A stretch of 64,000 bases of DNA, from positions 1 through 64,000 of the forward strand of contig JAFEEL010000003.1 in NCBI GenBank assembly GCA_018241125.1, read 5' to 3'. Shown piece by piece: positions 27,131 to 35,361 of the stretch. The notes below the pieces were generated by a model, which was given only the letters and a program-made list of their open reading frames with translations, was not told the origin of the DNA and searched no databases. This DNA comes from Pseudomonadota bacterium. Lineage in GTDB: Bacteria; Pseudomonadota; Gammaproteobacteria; Xanthomonadales; Xanthomonadaceae. A program made the translations under genes and the position numbers. Within the stretch, counting starts at the first letter, position 1. Each line of letters opens with the position of its first letter.

Positions 27131-27667
27131 TCACGCCGCAGCAGCCTGCTCGACCGTCACCGCCACCGCATGGATCACCGCGGCGATGCGCGCGATCGAC
27201 TGCACGCCCTGCGCGCTCATGCCGTGCTGGCGCAACACCTTCTCGTGCGAGGCCAGACACGCGCCGCAGCCGTTGACGGCCGAGGCCGCCAGGCAGGCCG
27301 CTTCGAACGCGACCTTGTCCACGCCCGGGCGGGCCAGCACGTTCATGCGCAAGCCGGCGCGCAGGGTCTGGTATTCGTCGTTGCCGACCAAGTGGGTGAA
27401 GCGGTAATAGATGTTGCTCATGCCCATGATGGCGGCGGCGGCGCGCACGCCGTCGCATTCGCCCGCGTCGAGTTGCTCGGACGCGAACGCCTCGATGGCG
27501 CGCGTCAAGGGCGCGTATCGCGAGACGATGGCCGCAGCCAGCGCGACCGCACGAATCTGCTTGCCATCCAGCCCCGGCGCGCCGCCTTCGCCGAGCACCG
27601 AGTCGAGGTTCAGGCGCAGATCCTTGGCGTATTCGGGCAGTGATGATTTGAGGGTTTCGAGGGTCAT
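27131..27667 (-). CDS. ahpD: Alkyl hydroperoxide reductase AhpD-like (carboxymuconolactone decarboxylase family)
   Basis: A 178-aa all-helical thiol reductase that recycles AhpC. The redox site C134-G-A-C137 in NGCGACLASHE, followed by His, matches AhpD. It lies downstream of ahpC on the same strand, separated by 168 bases that contain a dispersed repeat. No ahpF is adjacent, so the disulfide of AhpC is probably passed to AhpD and then to a lipoyl protein or another carrier. Confidence 0.88.
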   Translation of the reverse strand: MTLETLKSSLPEYAKDLRLNLDSVLGEGGAPGLDGKQIRAVALAAAIVSRYAPLTRAIEAFASEQLDAGECDGVRAAAAIMGMSNIYYRFTHLVGNDEYQTLRAGLRMNVLARPGVDKVAFEAACLAASAVNGCGACLASHEKVLRQHGMSAQGVQSIARIAAVIHAVAVTVEQAAAA

Positions 27668-27707
27668 GGTGGATTCCTGGCGATGGCGGTGAGGTAACGG
27701 TTACCCG

Positions 27708-27829
27708 CCCCTCACCCCAACCCCTCTCCCGTCGGGAGAGGGGCTTTGCTGTTCCCTTCTCCCACCGGGAGAAGAGCCTGCCCACGCGAAGGCGGAGGTG
27801 CCCGAAGGGCGGATGAGGGGCGACGACTG
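27708..27829. repeat. Dispersed palindromic repeat pair (A then B) between ahpC and ahpD
   Basis: Part A is a run CCCCTCACCCCAACCCCTCT and a CTCCCGTCGGGAG palindrome. Part B (about 27753-27829) contains TTCTCCCACCGGGAGAA and a GGGCGGATGAGGGGCG end. Both parts recur at 30140-30314 in the order B, A. They look like REP/BIME-type elements. Confidence 0.75.
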
Positions 27830-27835
27830 CGCGAC

Positions 27836-28375
27836 TTACGCCGCCTTGAGGGTTTCCTCGCCCTGCTTCCAGTTGCACGGGCACAGCTCGTCGGTCTGCA
27901 ACGCGTCGAGCACGCGCAGCACTTCGTCCGGGCTGCGGCCGACCGACAGGTCGGTGACGTACACGAAGCGGATCACGCCATCGGGATCGACGATGAAGGT
28001 CGCCCGCTGCGCCACGCCCTCGTTCTTGTCGAGGATGCCCAGCGCCGAGGTGAACTCGCGCTTGATGTCGGCCAGCATCGGGAACGGCAGCGCGTGCAGG
28101 TCCTTGTGGTGCGTGCGCCAGGCGTGGTGCACGAACTCGCTGTCGGTGCTGCCGGTGAGCAACTGCGCATCGCGGTCGAGGAAGGCCTGATTCTTCGCGG
28201 CGAAGCCGGCGATCTCGGTCGGGCACACGAAGGTGAAGTCCTTCGGGTAGAAGAACAACACCAGCCACTTGCCCTTGTACGTGTCGTTGTCGATCTGTGT
28301 GAAGGCCTTGTTCAGATCGGTGGAAACGGTGGCCTTGAGGGAAAACTGCGGGAGCTTGTCGCCGACGGTCAACAT
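27836..28375 (-). CDS. ahpC: Peroxiredoxin AhpC
   Basis: A 2-Cys peroxiredoxin of 179 aa that reduces hydrogen peroxide and organic peroxides. The peroxidatic Cys is residue 51 in FTFVCPTE; the resolving Cys lies in the C-terminal LCPCNW (residues 165 and 167). AAGGAGA precedes the start at 28375. It is divergent from oxyR across a 203-base region with an OxyR operator, and is followed by ahpD. Confidence 0.92.
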   Translation of the reverse strand: MLTVGDKLPQFSLKATVSTDLNKAFTQIDNDTYKGKWLVLFFYPKDFTFVCPTEIAGFAAKNQAFLDRDAQLLTGSTDSEFVHHAWRTHHKDLHALPFPMLADIKREFTSALGILDKNEGVAQRATFIVDPDGVIRFVYVTDLSVGRSPDEVLRVLDALQTDELCPCNWKQGEETLKAA

Positions 28376-28517
28376 AGGTGCTTCTCCTTGGGGATCAATG
28401 GGTGGCGCGTTTGCGCGCCGACTCGGCCGCCGCTTGCGGCCCGGGCAGCAGGGCATCGGTAGGTGCGCCGCTGCTGTCCCGTGGGTGCATTGTGCGGGTG
28501 CAGCATTGATTATGCCA

Positions 28518-28554
28518 ATCGATTGTTCATATCATTTCGATAGATTTTGTCGAT
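28518..28554. promoter_or_regulatory. OxyR operator between ahpC and oxyR
   Basis: Two 15-base half elements fit ATAGnTnnnAnCTAT: ATCGATTGTTCATAT (28518-28532) and ATAGATTTTGTCGAT (28540-28554), separated by the expected 7 bases. The site ends 24 bases before the oxyR start and begins 143 bases from the ahpC start, so it could serve both autoregulation and ahpC induction. Confidence 0.7.
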
Positions 28555-28578
28555 GGCCATTCCAACCCGGTCGCCACC

Positions 28579-29532
28579 ATGAACCTGCGCGAACTGCACT
28601 ATCTGGTCGCCCTTGCCGACCACCGGCATTTCGGTCGCGCCGCCGCGGCCAGCTTCGTCAGCCAACCCACCTTGTCCACCCAGATCCGCAAGCTGGAGGA
28701 TGAGCTGGGCGTGCGCCTGATCGAGCGCTCACCGCGCAAGGTGATGCTCACCGCCGCCGGGCAGCAGATCGCCGAGCGCGCACGGCGCGTGCTGGCCGAT
28801 GTCGAACAACTCAAGGAAACCGCGCGCCGCAGCGCCGACCCGGAAGCCGGCAGCGTGCGTCTGGGCATATTCCCGACGCTGGCCCCGTACCTTTTGCCGC
28901 ACGTGGTGCCGCGCCTGCGACAACGCTTTCCACGACTCGAACTGCTGCTGGTGGAAGAAAAAACCGACATCGTGCTGCGGCAGTTGCACGAGGGCCGGCT
29001 CGACGCCGGCGTGCTGGCGCTGCCGCTGCACGACGAATCCTTGCACGTGGAGTTCCTGTTCGAAGAGCCCTTCGTGCTGGCCACCCCGCAAGGCCATCCG
29101 CTGGCCGCGTGCGAGGATCTGCGCCTGCGCGATCTGGCGCACGAACGCCTGCTGCTGCTCGAAGACGGGCATTGCCTGCGCGATCAGGCGCTGGAGGTGT
29201 GCGCGCGCGCCGGCGCCGGCGAGCACGATGGCTTTCGCGCCACCAGTCTGGAGACGCTGCGACAGATGGTGGCCGCCGGCGTGGGCATCACCCTGCTGCC
29301 CACGCTCGCGGTCAAGCCGCCGGTCGCGCCCTCGGCCGACGTGGTCTTGCGGCACTTCCGCACACCGCCGCCGAGCCGGCGCATCGGCATGGTCTGGCGC
29401 AAGAGCTCGGCGATGGCTGGTTTCCTGCGCAGCTTCGCCAATGAATTGCGCGCGTTGCCGACCGGCCTGCTCGATCCGCATGAGGACGACGCGAAGGCGA
29501 ATGGCCATCGGCAGCGCCGTGCGCGCCGATGA
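28579..29532 (+). CDS. oxyR: Hydrogen-peroxide sensor and regulator OxyR
   Basis: A LysR-type regulator of 317 aa. The N-terminal helix-turn-helix is in HFGRAAAASFVSQPTLSTQI. The redox cysteines fall at residues 199 and 208 (LEDGHCLRDQALEVC), the same numbers as in Escherichia coli OxyR, and FRATSLETLRQMVAAGVGIT follows. A peroxide-driven disulfide should therefore be possible. It is divergent from ahpC-ahpD, with rubrerythrin downstream. Confidence 0.95.
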   Translation: MNLRELHYLVALADHRHFGRAAAASFVSQPTLSTQIRKLEDELGVRLIERSPRKVMLTAAGQQIAERARRVLADVEQLKETARRSADPEAGSVRLGIFPTLAPYLLPHVVPRLRQRFPRLELLLVEEKTDIVLRQLHEGRLDAGVLALPLHDESLHVEFLFEEPFVLATPQGHPLAACEDLRLRDLAHERLLLLEDGHCLRDQALEVCARAGAGEHDGFRATSLETLRQMVAAGVGITLLPTLAVKPPVAPSADVVLRHFRTPPPSRRIGMVWRKSSAMAGFLRSFANELRALPTGLLDPHEDDAKANGHRQRRARR

Positions 29533-29676
29533 TGCCGACGCGATAGGCGCGGGCTATCGCTGCCATCGCCACAATCGATTATCCATTGCACCGCACCTGC
29601 GCTACCCTCGGGCGGTCGGATGCGCGAGGCGCGTTCGACCGGTTTTCCTTTCGCCAATCCCACGGAGGCACCCACG

Positions 29677-30093
29677 ATGAGCTTGAAAGGCAGCAAGACC
29701 GAACAGAATCTCAAGGACGCCTTTGCCGGCGAGTCGCAGGCCAACCGCCGCTACCTCTACTTCGCATCCAAGGCCGACGTGGAAGGCTACAACGACGTCG
29801 CGGCGGTATTCCGCTCCACGGCCGAAGGCGAGACTGGGCACGCGCACGGACATCTGGAATACCTTGAGGAATGCGGCGATCCAGCCACCGGGCTGCCGAT
29901 CGGCGGCACCCACGCCAACCTGAAGTCGGCCATCCACGGCGAAACCCACGAGTACACCGACATGTACCCGGGCATGGCCAAGACCGCGCGCGACGAAGGT
30001 TTCGACGAGATCGCCGATTGGTTCGAGACCCTGGCCAAGGCCGAACGCTCGCACGCCAATCGCTTCACCAAGGCGCTGGGCGAGTTGGGTTGA
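29677..30093 (+). CDS. Rubrerythrin family protein (diiron domain only)
   Basis: A 138-aa four-helix ferritin-like protein with the diiron ligands in [21 protein letters not shown] and AERSHANRF. The C-terminal rubredoxin-like domain of classical rubrerythrin is missing, so electrons must come from a separate carrier. GGAGG lies before the start at 29677. The next two genes (Fe-S oxidoreductase and DUF3501 protein) usually accompany this short form and may supply electrons. Position after oxyR fits a peroxide-defence role. Confidence 0.88.
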   Translation: MSLKGSKTEQNLKDAFAGESQANRRYLYFASKADVEGYNDVAAVFRSTAEGETGHAHGHLEYLEECGDPATGLPIGGTHANLKSAIHGETHEYTDMYPGMAKTARDEGFDEIADWFETLAKAERSHANRFTKALGELG

Positions 30094-30139
30094 TGGGCTG
30101 GTTCCTTGCTCGCATCGGGTGAAGGAGCCAATCGCCGTG

Positions 30140-30314
30140 CCCTTCCCCCGACGGGAGAAGAGCCTGCCCCCGCGAAAGCGGGGGTGGCGCGGTAGCGCCG
30201 GATAAGGGGCGGGTCACGTTCGCAAGCGCGCTTCGCCGGTTGTCTGGCGCTGGGTCAAACCGGCGGGTTCGTCGCCCCTCACCCCAACCCCTCTCCCGAT
30301 GGGAGAGGGGCTTT
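30140..30314. repeat. Dispersed palindromic repeats (B then A) downstream of rubrerythrin
   Basis: Part B (about 30140-30210) and part A (about 30274-30314) match the pair at 27708-27829 in reversed order. They contain CCCCCGCGAAAGCGGGGG and CTCTCCCGATGGGAGAG palindromes. Confidence 0.75.
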
Positions 30315-30349
30315 GTCTCCCGTCTCCCGTCTCCCGTCTCCCGTCTCCC
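30315..30349. repeat. Heptamer array directly before the Fe-S oxidoreductase start, 5 units
   Basis: Five perfect GTCTCCC units end 3 bases before the ATG at 30353, so the region where a Shine-Dalgarno should lie consists of heptamers. Confidence 0.9.
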
Positions 30350-30352
30350 GTC

Positions 30353-31699
30353 ATGCCCAACGCCACCGACACCCCCGCTCGCGAAGGCAGTCTGGACGCG
30401 CCGACCCGGCACCCGGTCGAGTGGAAGTCGCCGGCGTTCTGGGATCACGCCGCGCTGGAAGCGGAGATGGCGCGGGTGTTCGAGATCTGCCACGGCTGCC
30501 GGCGTTGCGTGAGCCTGTGCCACGCATTCCCGACCTTGTTCGATCTGGTGGATGCGTCGAGCACGCTGGAAGTCGATGGCGTGGCCAAATCCGACTACGC
30601 CAAGGTGGTCGAGCACTGTTATCTGTGCGACCTGTGTTACCAGACCAAGTGCCCGTATGTGCCGCCGCATCCGTGGAACGTGGACTTCCCGCACCTGATG
30701 TTGCGCGCCAAGGCGGTGGCGCGGCACGAGCACGGTTCGCCCGCGGCGGCGAAGCTGTTGTCGAACACGCGCCTGGTCGGGCGGCTGGCGAGCATCCCGG
30801 TGGTGGTGGAGGCGGTGAACTGGGGCAATCGGAATCCGACCGCGCGCAAGGCGATGGCCAAAACCCTCGGCGTGCACCCGGACGCCAACGTGCCGGCCTA
30901 TCACCATCCGAGCGCGCGCAAACGCCTCAAGCACCTGCGCGCCGACGGCGCAGCCACGCCAGCCGGCCCGACCACCGGCAAGGTCGCGCTGTTCGTCACC
31001 TGTTACGGCGACTACAACCAGCCGAAAATGGTGGAAGACCTCGCCGCGGTATTGGCCCACAACGGCGTGCAGGTGAAGCTACTGGCGCGGGAAAAATGCT
31101 GCGGCATGCCCAAGCTCGAACTGGGCGACTTGGATACCGTGGAAAAATACAAGGACGCCAACCTGCCCATCCTCACGCAGGCGGTGGATGAAGGTTTCGA
31201 CCTGATCGCGCCGATTCCCTCGTGCGTGCTGATGTTCAAGCAGGAACTGCCGCTGCTGTTTGCCGGCGACGCCGACCTGCTGCGGGTCAAGCGCGCCTTC
31301 TACGATCCGTTCGAGTACCTGATGCATCGCCACGCCGCTGGCCTGTTCAAGACCGATTTCAAGAACCGTCTGGACAAAGTCGTCTGGCAGGCCGCGTGCC
31401 ACCAGCGCGTGCAGAACATCGGCCCGAAAACCCGCGACGTGCTGATGCTCGTCCCCGGCACCGAAGTGGTCACCATCGAGCGCTGCTCCGGGCACGACGG
31501 CACCTATGGCGTGAAGCAGGCCACCTATCCGATTTCGCGCAAGATTGCCAAGCCGGTGGAGAATCGCGTCAAGCAAGCCGCCGCGCAGCACTTCACTTCC
31601 GACTGCGTGATGGCCGGGGCGCACATCGCGCACGGACTGGGCGATGGCGCGACCGCCGAGCATCCGATCAGTCTGCTGCGCCGCGCCTATGGCATATGA
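30353..31699 (+). CDS. CCG-domain Fe-S oxidoreductase (heterodisulfide-reductase/GlpC-like)
   Basis: A 448-aa protein. Two [4Fe-4S] ligand sets lie at residues 46-56 (CHGCRRCVSLC) and 89-100 (CYLCDLCYQTKC). Two CCG-type domains follow, with LLAREKCCGMPKLELGD and, near the C-terminus, ERCSGHDGTYG, in which the CCG signature is reduced to CSG. Such proteins pass electrons between a quinol or flavin donor and a thiol or iron acceptor. It is coupled to the DUF3501 gene by a 4-base overlap and follows rubrerythrin. The start at 30353 lacks a Shine-Dalgarno; an in-frame ATG at 30299 would add heptamer-encoded residues. Confidence 0.82.
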   Translation: MPNATDTPAREGSLDAPTRHPVEWKSPAFWDHAALEAEMARVFEICHGCRRCVSLCHAFPTLFDLVDASSTLEVDGVAKSDYAKVVEHCYLCDLCYQTKCPYVPPHPWNVDFPHLMLRAKAVARHEHGSPAAAKLLSNTRLVGRLASIPVVVEAVNWGNRNPTARKAMAKTLGVHPDANVPAYHHPSARKRLKHLRADGAATPAGPTTGKVALFVTCYGDYNQPKMVEDLAAVLAHNGVQVKLLAREKCCGMPKLELGDLDTVEKYKDANLPILTQAVDEGFDLIAPIPSCVLMFKQELPLLFAGDADLLRVKRAFYDPFEYLMHRHAAGLFKTDFKNRLDKVVWQAACHQRVQNIGPKTRDVLMLVPGTEVVTIERCSGHDGTYGVKQATYPISRKIAKPVENRVKQAAAQHFTSDCVMAGAHIAHGLGDGATAEHPISLLRRAYGI

Positions 31700-32286
31700 G
31701 CAACATGCGCAAACTCGAACGCTCCGACCTGCTGGCCCTGGAAGCCTACGCCGCGCAGCGCCAGGATTTCCGCCGTGTCGCGCTCGCACACAAACGCACA
31801 CGCACCGTGCATCTGGGCGAGCACCTCACGATGCTGTTCGAAGACCGGCTCACCGTGCAGGCGCAGGTGCAGGAGATGCTGCGCATCGAGCGCATCTTCG
31901 AAGCGTCCGGCATTCAGGACGAGCTGGATGCCTACAATCCGTTGATCCCCGACGGTGACAACCTCAAGGCCACGGTGTTGATCGAATATACCGATCCACG
32001 GCAACGCGCGCTCGAGCTGGCGCGCTTGCACGGCATCGAACGCGCGCTGTTCGCGCAAGTCGATGGCCACCCCCGCGCCGCGACGTTCGCCGACGAGGAC
32101 CTGGATCGCTCCGACGCCGACAAGACTTCCGCGGTGCACTTCCTGCGTTTCCAGTTCGACCCGGCGGCCATCGCCGCCCTGCGCGCCGGTGCCGGGCTGG
32201 CGTTCGGCGTGGACGATGCGCGCATGCCGTTGCGGGTGGTGGCGTCCGCCGCATTGCGGGAGGCGCTGTTGGCGGATTTTGCCTGA
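31696..32286 (+). CDS. DUF3501 family protein
   Basis: A 196-aa soluble protein of unknown function. Recognisable family features are an N-terminal KLERSDLLALEAYAAQRQDF, the middle EHLTMLFEDRLTVQAQVQEM and NPLIPDGDNLKATVLIEY. No cofactor motif is visible. Its start overlaps the Fe-S oxidoreductase stop (ATGA). The triad with rubrerythrin and the CCG protein suggests a role in the same redox process. Confidence 0.8.
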   Translation: MSNMRKLERSDLLALEAYAAQRQDFRRVALAHKRTRTVHLGEHLTMLFEDRLTVQAQVQEMLRIERIFEASGIQDELDAYNPLIPDGDNLKATVLIEYTDPRQRALELARLHGIERALFAQVDGHPRAATFADEDLDRSDADKTSAVHFLRFQFDPAAIAALRAGAGLAFGVDDARMPLRVVASAALREALLADFA

Positions 32287-32301
32287 GCCGCAGCACGCAG
32301 G

Positions 32302-32424
32302 AACGGTCGAGCAAACGCGAGTACGCAGGATGGGTCGAGCGAATGCGAGACCCATCGGTGTATGGCTCGCTTGACGGGTCGATGGATCCCAATCGGCGGG
32401 TCGATCTGCGATCGACCCATCCTG
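32302..32424. repeat. Nested palindromic element with partial direct duplication
   Basis: A 13-base arm CAGGATGGGTCGA (32326-32338) is inverted at 32412-32424. Inside lie hairpins GATGGGTC/GACCCATC (32329-32356) and GGGTCGAT/ATCGACCC (32398-32418). About 28 bases ending near 32325 are a diverged direct copy of the following 28 bases. It fills the 215-base gap before the next gene. Confidence 0.7.
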
Positions 32425-32501
32425 TCGTCATTCAGGATCGCCCGACGCCGCACCCGCCCGCATCCGGGCCGGGCAACGCCGTTCGCGTAGAATCGCCACC
32501 C

Positions 32502-33104
32502 ATGCCCCGCTGGTTGTGGACCCTCATCGTCGGCCTGTTGCTGGTCGCCGCGTACGCCGTGCTGTCGCAGCACGGCGCCATCGTGCGCTCGCCCGGCGTG
32601 CTGGTGCCGGACGATCCTGTGCAGGTCGACATCGCGCACGGCACGCCGTTTCCGGACGGCGACTACTCGATCACCCCGTTGGCAAACTTCAGCCTGACCG
32701 CGCGCGTGCTCTCGCGCGCCGACTACAGCTGGGATCGCGCCGCGGCGCTGTCGCCGACCGACTTCGCCTTCGGCTGGGGGCCGATGTCTGACAGCTCGGT
32801 GCTGGCGGGGCTGAAAATCTGGCAATCCGGACGCTGGTACTACTACCAATGGAATACCCCACAGCCGCCGATCCCGCTACCCGAGATCATCCACACCAGC
32901 GCCAACATGCACATGATTCCCGCCGATTCGACGGTGCGTGCGCAAATAAAGCGGGTGCGCGTGGGCGACATCGTGCACCTGGAAGGCGAGTTGATCGAAG
33001 CGCGCGGCAAGGACGGCAGCATCTGGCGCAGCTCGATGTCGCGCGACGACACCGGCGACGGTGCCTGCGAAGTGGTGTACGTGCGCTCGCTGGTGGTGAT
33101 GTGA
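32502..33104 (+). CDS. Membrane-anchored protein of unknown function
   Basis: A 200-aa protein, not assigned to a family. One N-terminal helix (WLWTLIVGLLLVAAYAVLS, residues 3-21) anchors a periplasmic domain. That domain has conserved-looking segments (DYSWDRAAALSPTDFAFGWG, HTSANMHMIPADSTVRAQIK, IVHLEGELIEA). The start MPRWLW at 32502 was chosen because the upstream reading frame runs through repeat sequence. It lies 46 bases before a GT39 transferase on the same strand. Confidence 0.65.
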   Translation: MPRWLWTLIVGLLLVAAYAVLSQHGAIVRSPGVLVPDDPVQVDIAHGTPFPDGDYSITPLANFSLTARVLSRADYSWDRAAALSPTDFAFGWGPMSDSSVLAGLKIWQSGRWYYYQWNTPQPPIPLPEIIHTSANMHMIPADSTVRAQIKRVRVGDIVHLEGELIEARGKDGSIWRSSMSRDDTGDGACEVVYVRSLVVM

Positions 33105-33150
33105 CCACACCATCCAAACCTGCCACCCAGCCACTGCGCCAATACCCACG

Positions 33151-34686
33151 ATGACCCGAACTTCGCGTTTCGCCGCACCCTCGCTGTGGCTCGTTTTCCT
33201 GCTGGCGCTGGCCTTCGTGCTGCCCTTCCAAGGCAGTCGCCATCTGTGGGGCACGGATGAAGGCCGCTACAGCGCGGTGGCGGTGGAAATGCTCGATTCG
33301 GGCGACTGGCTGGTGCCGCATCGGCATCCCGAGCACGAGCACCTGTCCAAACCGCCGCTGACCTACTGGTCGCTGGCCGCCTCGATGGAAGCCTTCGGCC
33401 GCAACACCTGGGCGCTGCGGCTGCCCGGCGCGCTGGCGTTCGCACTCACCATCGCTTGTGTGTTCTCGATGGGCAAACGCATCGCACCCGAACGCCCGTG
33501 GTGGCCGCCGCTGGTGGCCGCCGGAACGGCGATGAGCTTTCTGGCCGCCAATGTCATCAGCACCGATGCCTTGCTGTGCGCGTTCGAAACCCTGGGCATG
33601 GCCGGTTACGTGCTGGCGTGGCGCGGTGAAGACGAACGCACGGCGCGGCGCGGCGCGTGGCTGCTCGGATTGGGCTTCGGGCTGGCCTTCCTCACCAAAG
33701 GCCCGCCGGGGCTGTTGCCGCTGATCGCCGGGATTTGGTTCTGGGCGCGCAATCGCAAGGACTTCCGCGCCAATCCCTTCACGTGGGCCACGCTGATCGT
33801 GTGGGCGCCGATCGCGCTGGGCTGGTTTCTGGCCATCGTCTGGAACCACCCCGACCGCTTGCATTACTTCCTCGGCTACGAGACCTACGGGCGCATCTTC
33901 ACCAAGGAAGCCGACCGCCACCCGCAGTGGTACGGCTGGATCGTCGCCTACGGCCCGGTGGCACTGGTCGGGGCGCTGCCATGGACGCTGATCGTGGCGT
34001 GGGATGCGTGGCGGCGACGTGGGCAATCGCAGCCGGTGCTGGACGCCGCCGGCGACGATGCGCAGCGCAAGGCGTCGCGGTTCTTGCTGTTGTGGTTGCT
34101 GGTGTCGTTGGCGGTGTTTTGCGTCTCGCGCTCGCGGCTGGTGCTGTACGTGCTGCCGTTGCTGGTGCCGTTCGCGCTGTGGGCGGCGCTGCGCCTGCGC
34201 CACTGGCGGCCGGGCGTTGTGGGCAAGACGATGCTGGCCGCATGGTTCGTGGCCCTGATCGCGGTCAAAGCCACGCTGCCGCTGGCGCATTCGCGCGCGC
34301 TGATCGGCAAGGATTCCTTCCTGCTCTCGCAGGCCATCACGCAACAAGCGCCGGCGCCGGTGCGCGAAGTGGTGTTCGTCGATGAAACCGCCCTGTACGG
34401 CATCCGCGTGTATCTGGATATCCCGGTGCTGCGCGTGGACTACGACGAAACCACCAAGCCCAACGTGGACATGAGCCTGCCGCAGGCGCTGGCGCAGCAT
34501 CGCAAGGATCGGCTGTGGCTGGTGCACAAGCACACCGCCGACAAGTTCGCGCGCGAGGTCGCCCACGCCGGCGGCACTGCGCGGCCGGTGATGGCCTACG
34601 TCAACTTCCGCGGCTTCGTCGTGGACTACGGCGCCGCCGCGGCTCAGAGCGGGCAAGCCACGCCGCTACCGCGCAGCCCGCAATAA
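33151..34686 (+). CDS. ArnT/PMT-like glycosyltransferase (GT39 superfamily)
   Basis: A 511-aa polytopic inner-membrane transferase using polyprenyl-phosphate sugar. The first periplasmic loop holds the catalytic acidic pair in [18 protein letters not shown], followed by [16 protein letters not shown], as in ArnT-type enzymes. About eleven hydrophobic helices follow, then a soluble C-terminal part. The acceptor (lipid A, glycan or protein) is not decidable. Its 3' end overlaps the convergent msrA by 43 bases. Confidence 0.82.
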   Translation: MTRTSRFAAPSLWLVFLLALAFVLPFQGSRHLWGTDEGRYSAVAVEMLDSGDWLVPHRHPEHEHLSKPPLTYWSLAASMEAFGRNTWALRLPGALAFALTIACVFSMGKRIAPERPWWPPLVAAGTAMSFLAANVISTDALLCAFETLGMAGYVLAWRGEDERTARRGAWLLGLGFGLAFLTKGPPGLLPLIAGIWFWARNRKDFRANPFTWATLIVWAPIALGWFLAIVWNHPDRLHYFLGYETYGRIFTKEADRHPQWYGWIVAYGPVALVGALPWTLIVAWDAWRRRGQSQPVLDAAGDDAQRKASRFLLLWLLVSLAVFCVSRSRLVLYVLPLLVPFALWAALRLRHWRPGVVGKTMLAAWFVALIAVKATLPLAHSRALIGKDSFLLSQAITQQAPAPVREVVFVDETALYGIRVYLDIPVLRVDYDETTKPNVDMSLPQALAQHRKDRLWLVHKHTADKFAREVAHAGGTARPVMAYVNFRGFVVDYGAAAAQSGQATPLPRSPQ

Positions 34687-35321
34687 CCGCCGGGGTTTTT
34701 CGACAGGTACTGCTGGTGCGCGTCCTCGGCGTAGTAGAACGGCGGCGCGGGAAACTCGATCTGCGTGGTGATCGGGCTCAAGCCGGCGGCGCGCAGGCGC
34801 TGCTGGTAGGCATCGCGGCTGGCCATCGCGGCCTCGTGTTGGGCCTGCGTGTGGCAGTGAATCACCGAGCGATATTGGGTGCCGGCATCGTTGCCCTGGC
34901 GCATGCCCTGGGTGGGGTCGTGGCGCTCCCAGAACACCCGCAGCAGATCCGTGAAGGCGATGCGCGCCGGATCGAACACCACGCGCACCACCTCGGCGTG
35001 ACCGGTCAGCCCCGAGCACACCTCGGGGTAGGTCGGGTTGGGTGTGCCGCCACCGGCGTAACCGGCCGCCGTGGTGAACACCCCCGGCAAGGTCCAGAAC
35101 GCGCGCTCGGCGCCCCAGAAGCAGCCCATGCCGAACACGGCTTCATCCATCCCCGCAAACGCACCTGCGTCGACCCGACCGAGGATCGGGTGGCCATGGA
35201 CATGATGGCGATTTTCGACTGGCATCGCATCGGTGCGACCCGGCAAAGTTTCTTCAGCACGCGGCAAGCGCTGCTTGTGCGCGCCGATGTCGAGCAAGGA
35301 TGCGAGCAGGTCGGTGTTCAT
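34644..35321 (-). CDS. msrA: Peptide methionine sulfoxide reductase A (cytosolic)
   Basis: Reduces the S-epimer of methionine sulfoxide. It is 225 aa, with the catalytic Cys67 in [31 protein letters not shown] and GYCGLRGSG near the C-terminus are typical of the larger MsrA forms with recycling cysteines. An N-terminal extension of about 60 residues precedes the domain, as in Escherichia coli MsrA. No signal peptide is seen, in contrast to the exported MsrA at 44415-45080. Confidence 0.92.
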   Translation of the reverse strand: MNTDLLASLLDIGAHKQRLPRAEETLPGRTDAMPVENRHHVHGHPILGRVDAGAFAGMDEAVFGMGCFWGAERAFWTLPGVFTTAAGYAGGGTPNPTYPEVCSGLTGHAEVVRVVFDPARIAFTDLLRVFWERHDPTQGMRQGNDAGTQYRSVIHCHTQAQHEAAMASRDAYQQRLRAAGLSPITTQIEFPAPPFYYAEDAHQQYLSKNPGGYCGLRGSGVACPL

Positions 35322-35361
35322 CGCATGCCTCCGGTCAGGGCGTTGTCATGTGGCGCACCGG

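Noticed and set aside
27836..29532. A complete ahpC-ahpF operon
   Set aside because: No AhpF flavoprotein is present; the CxxC protein next to ahpC is AhpD-like.
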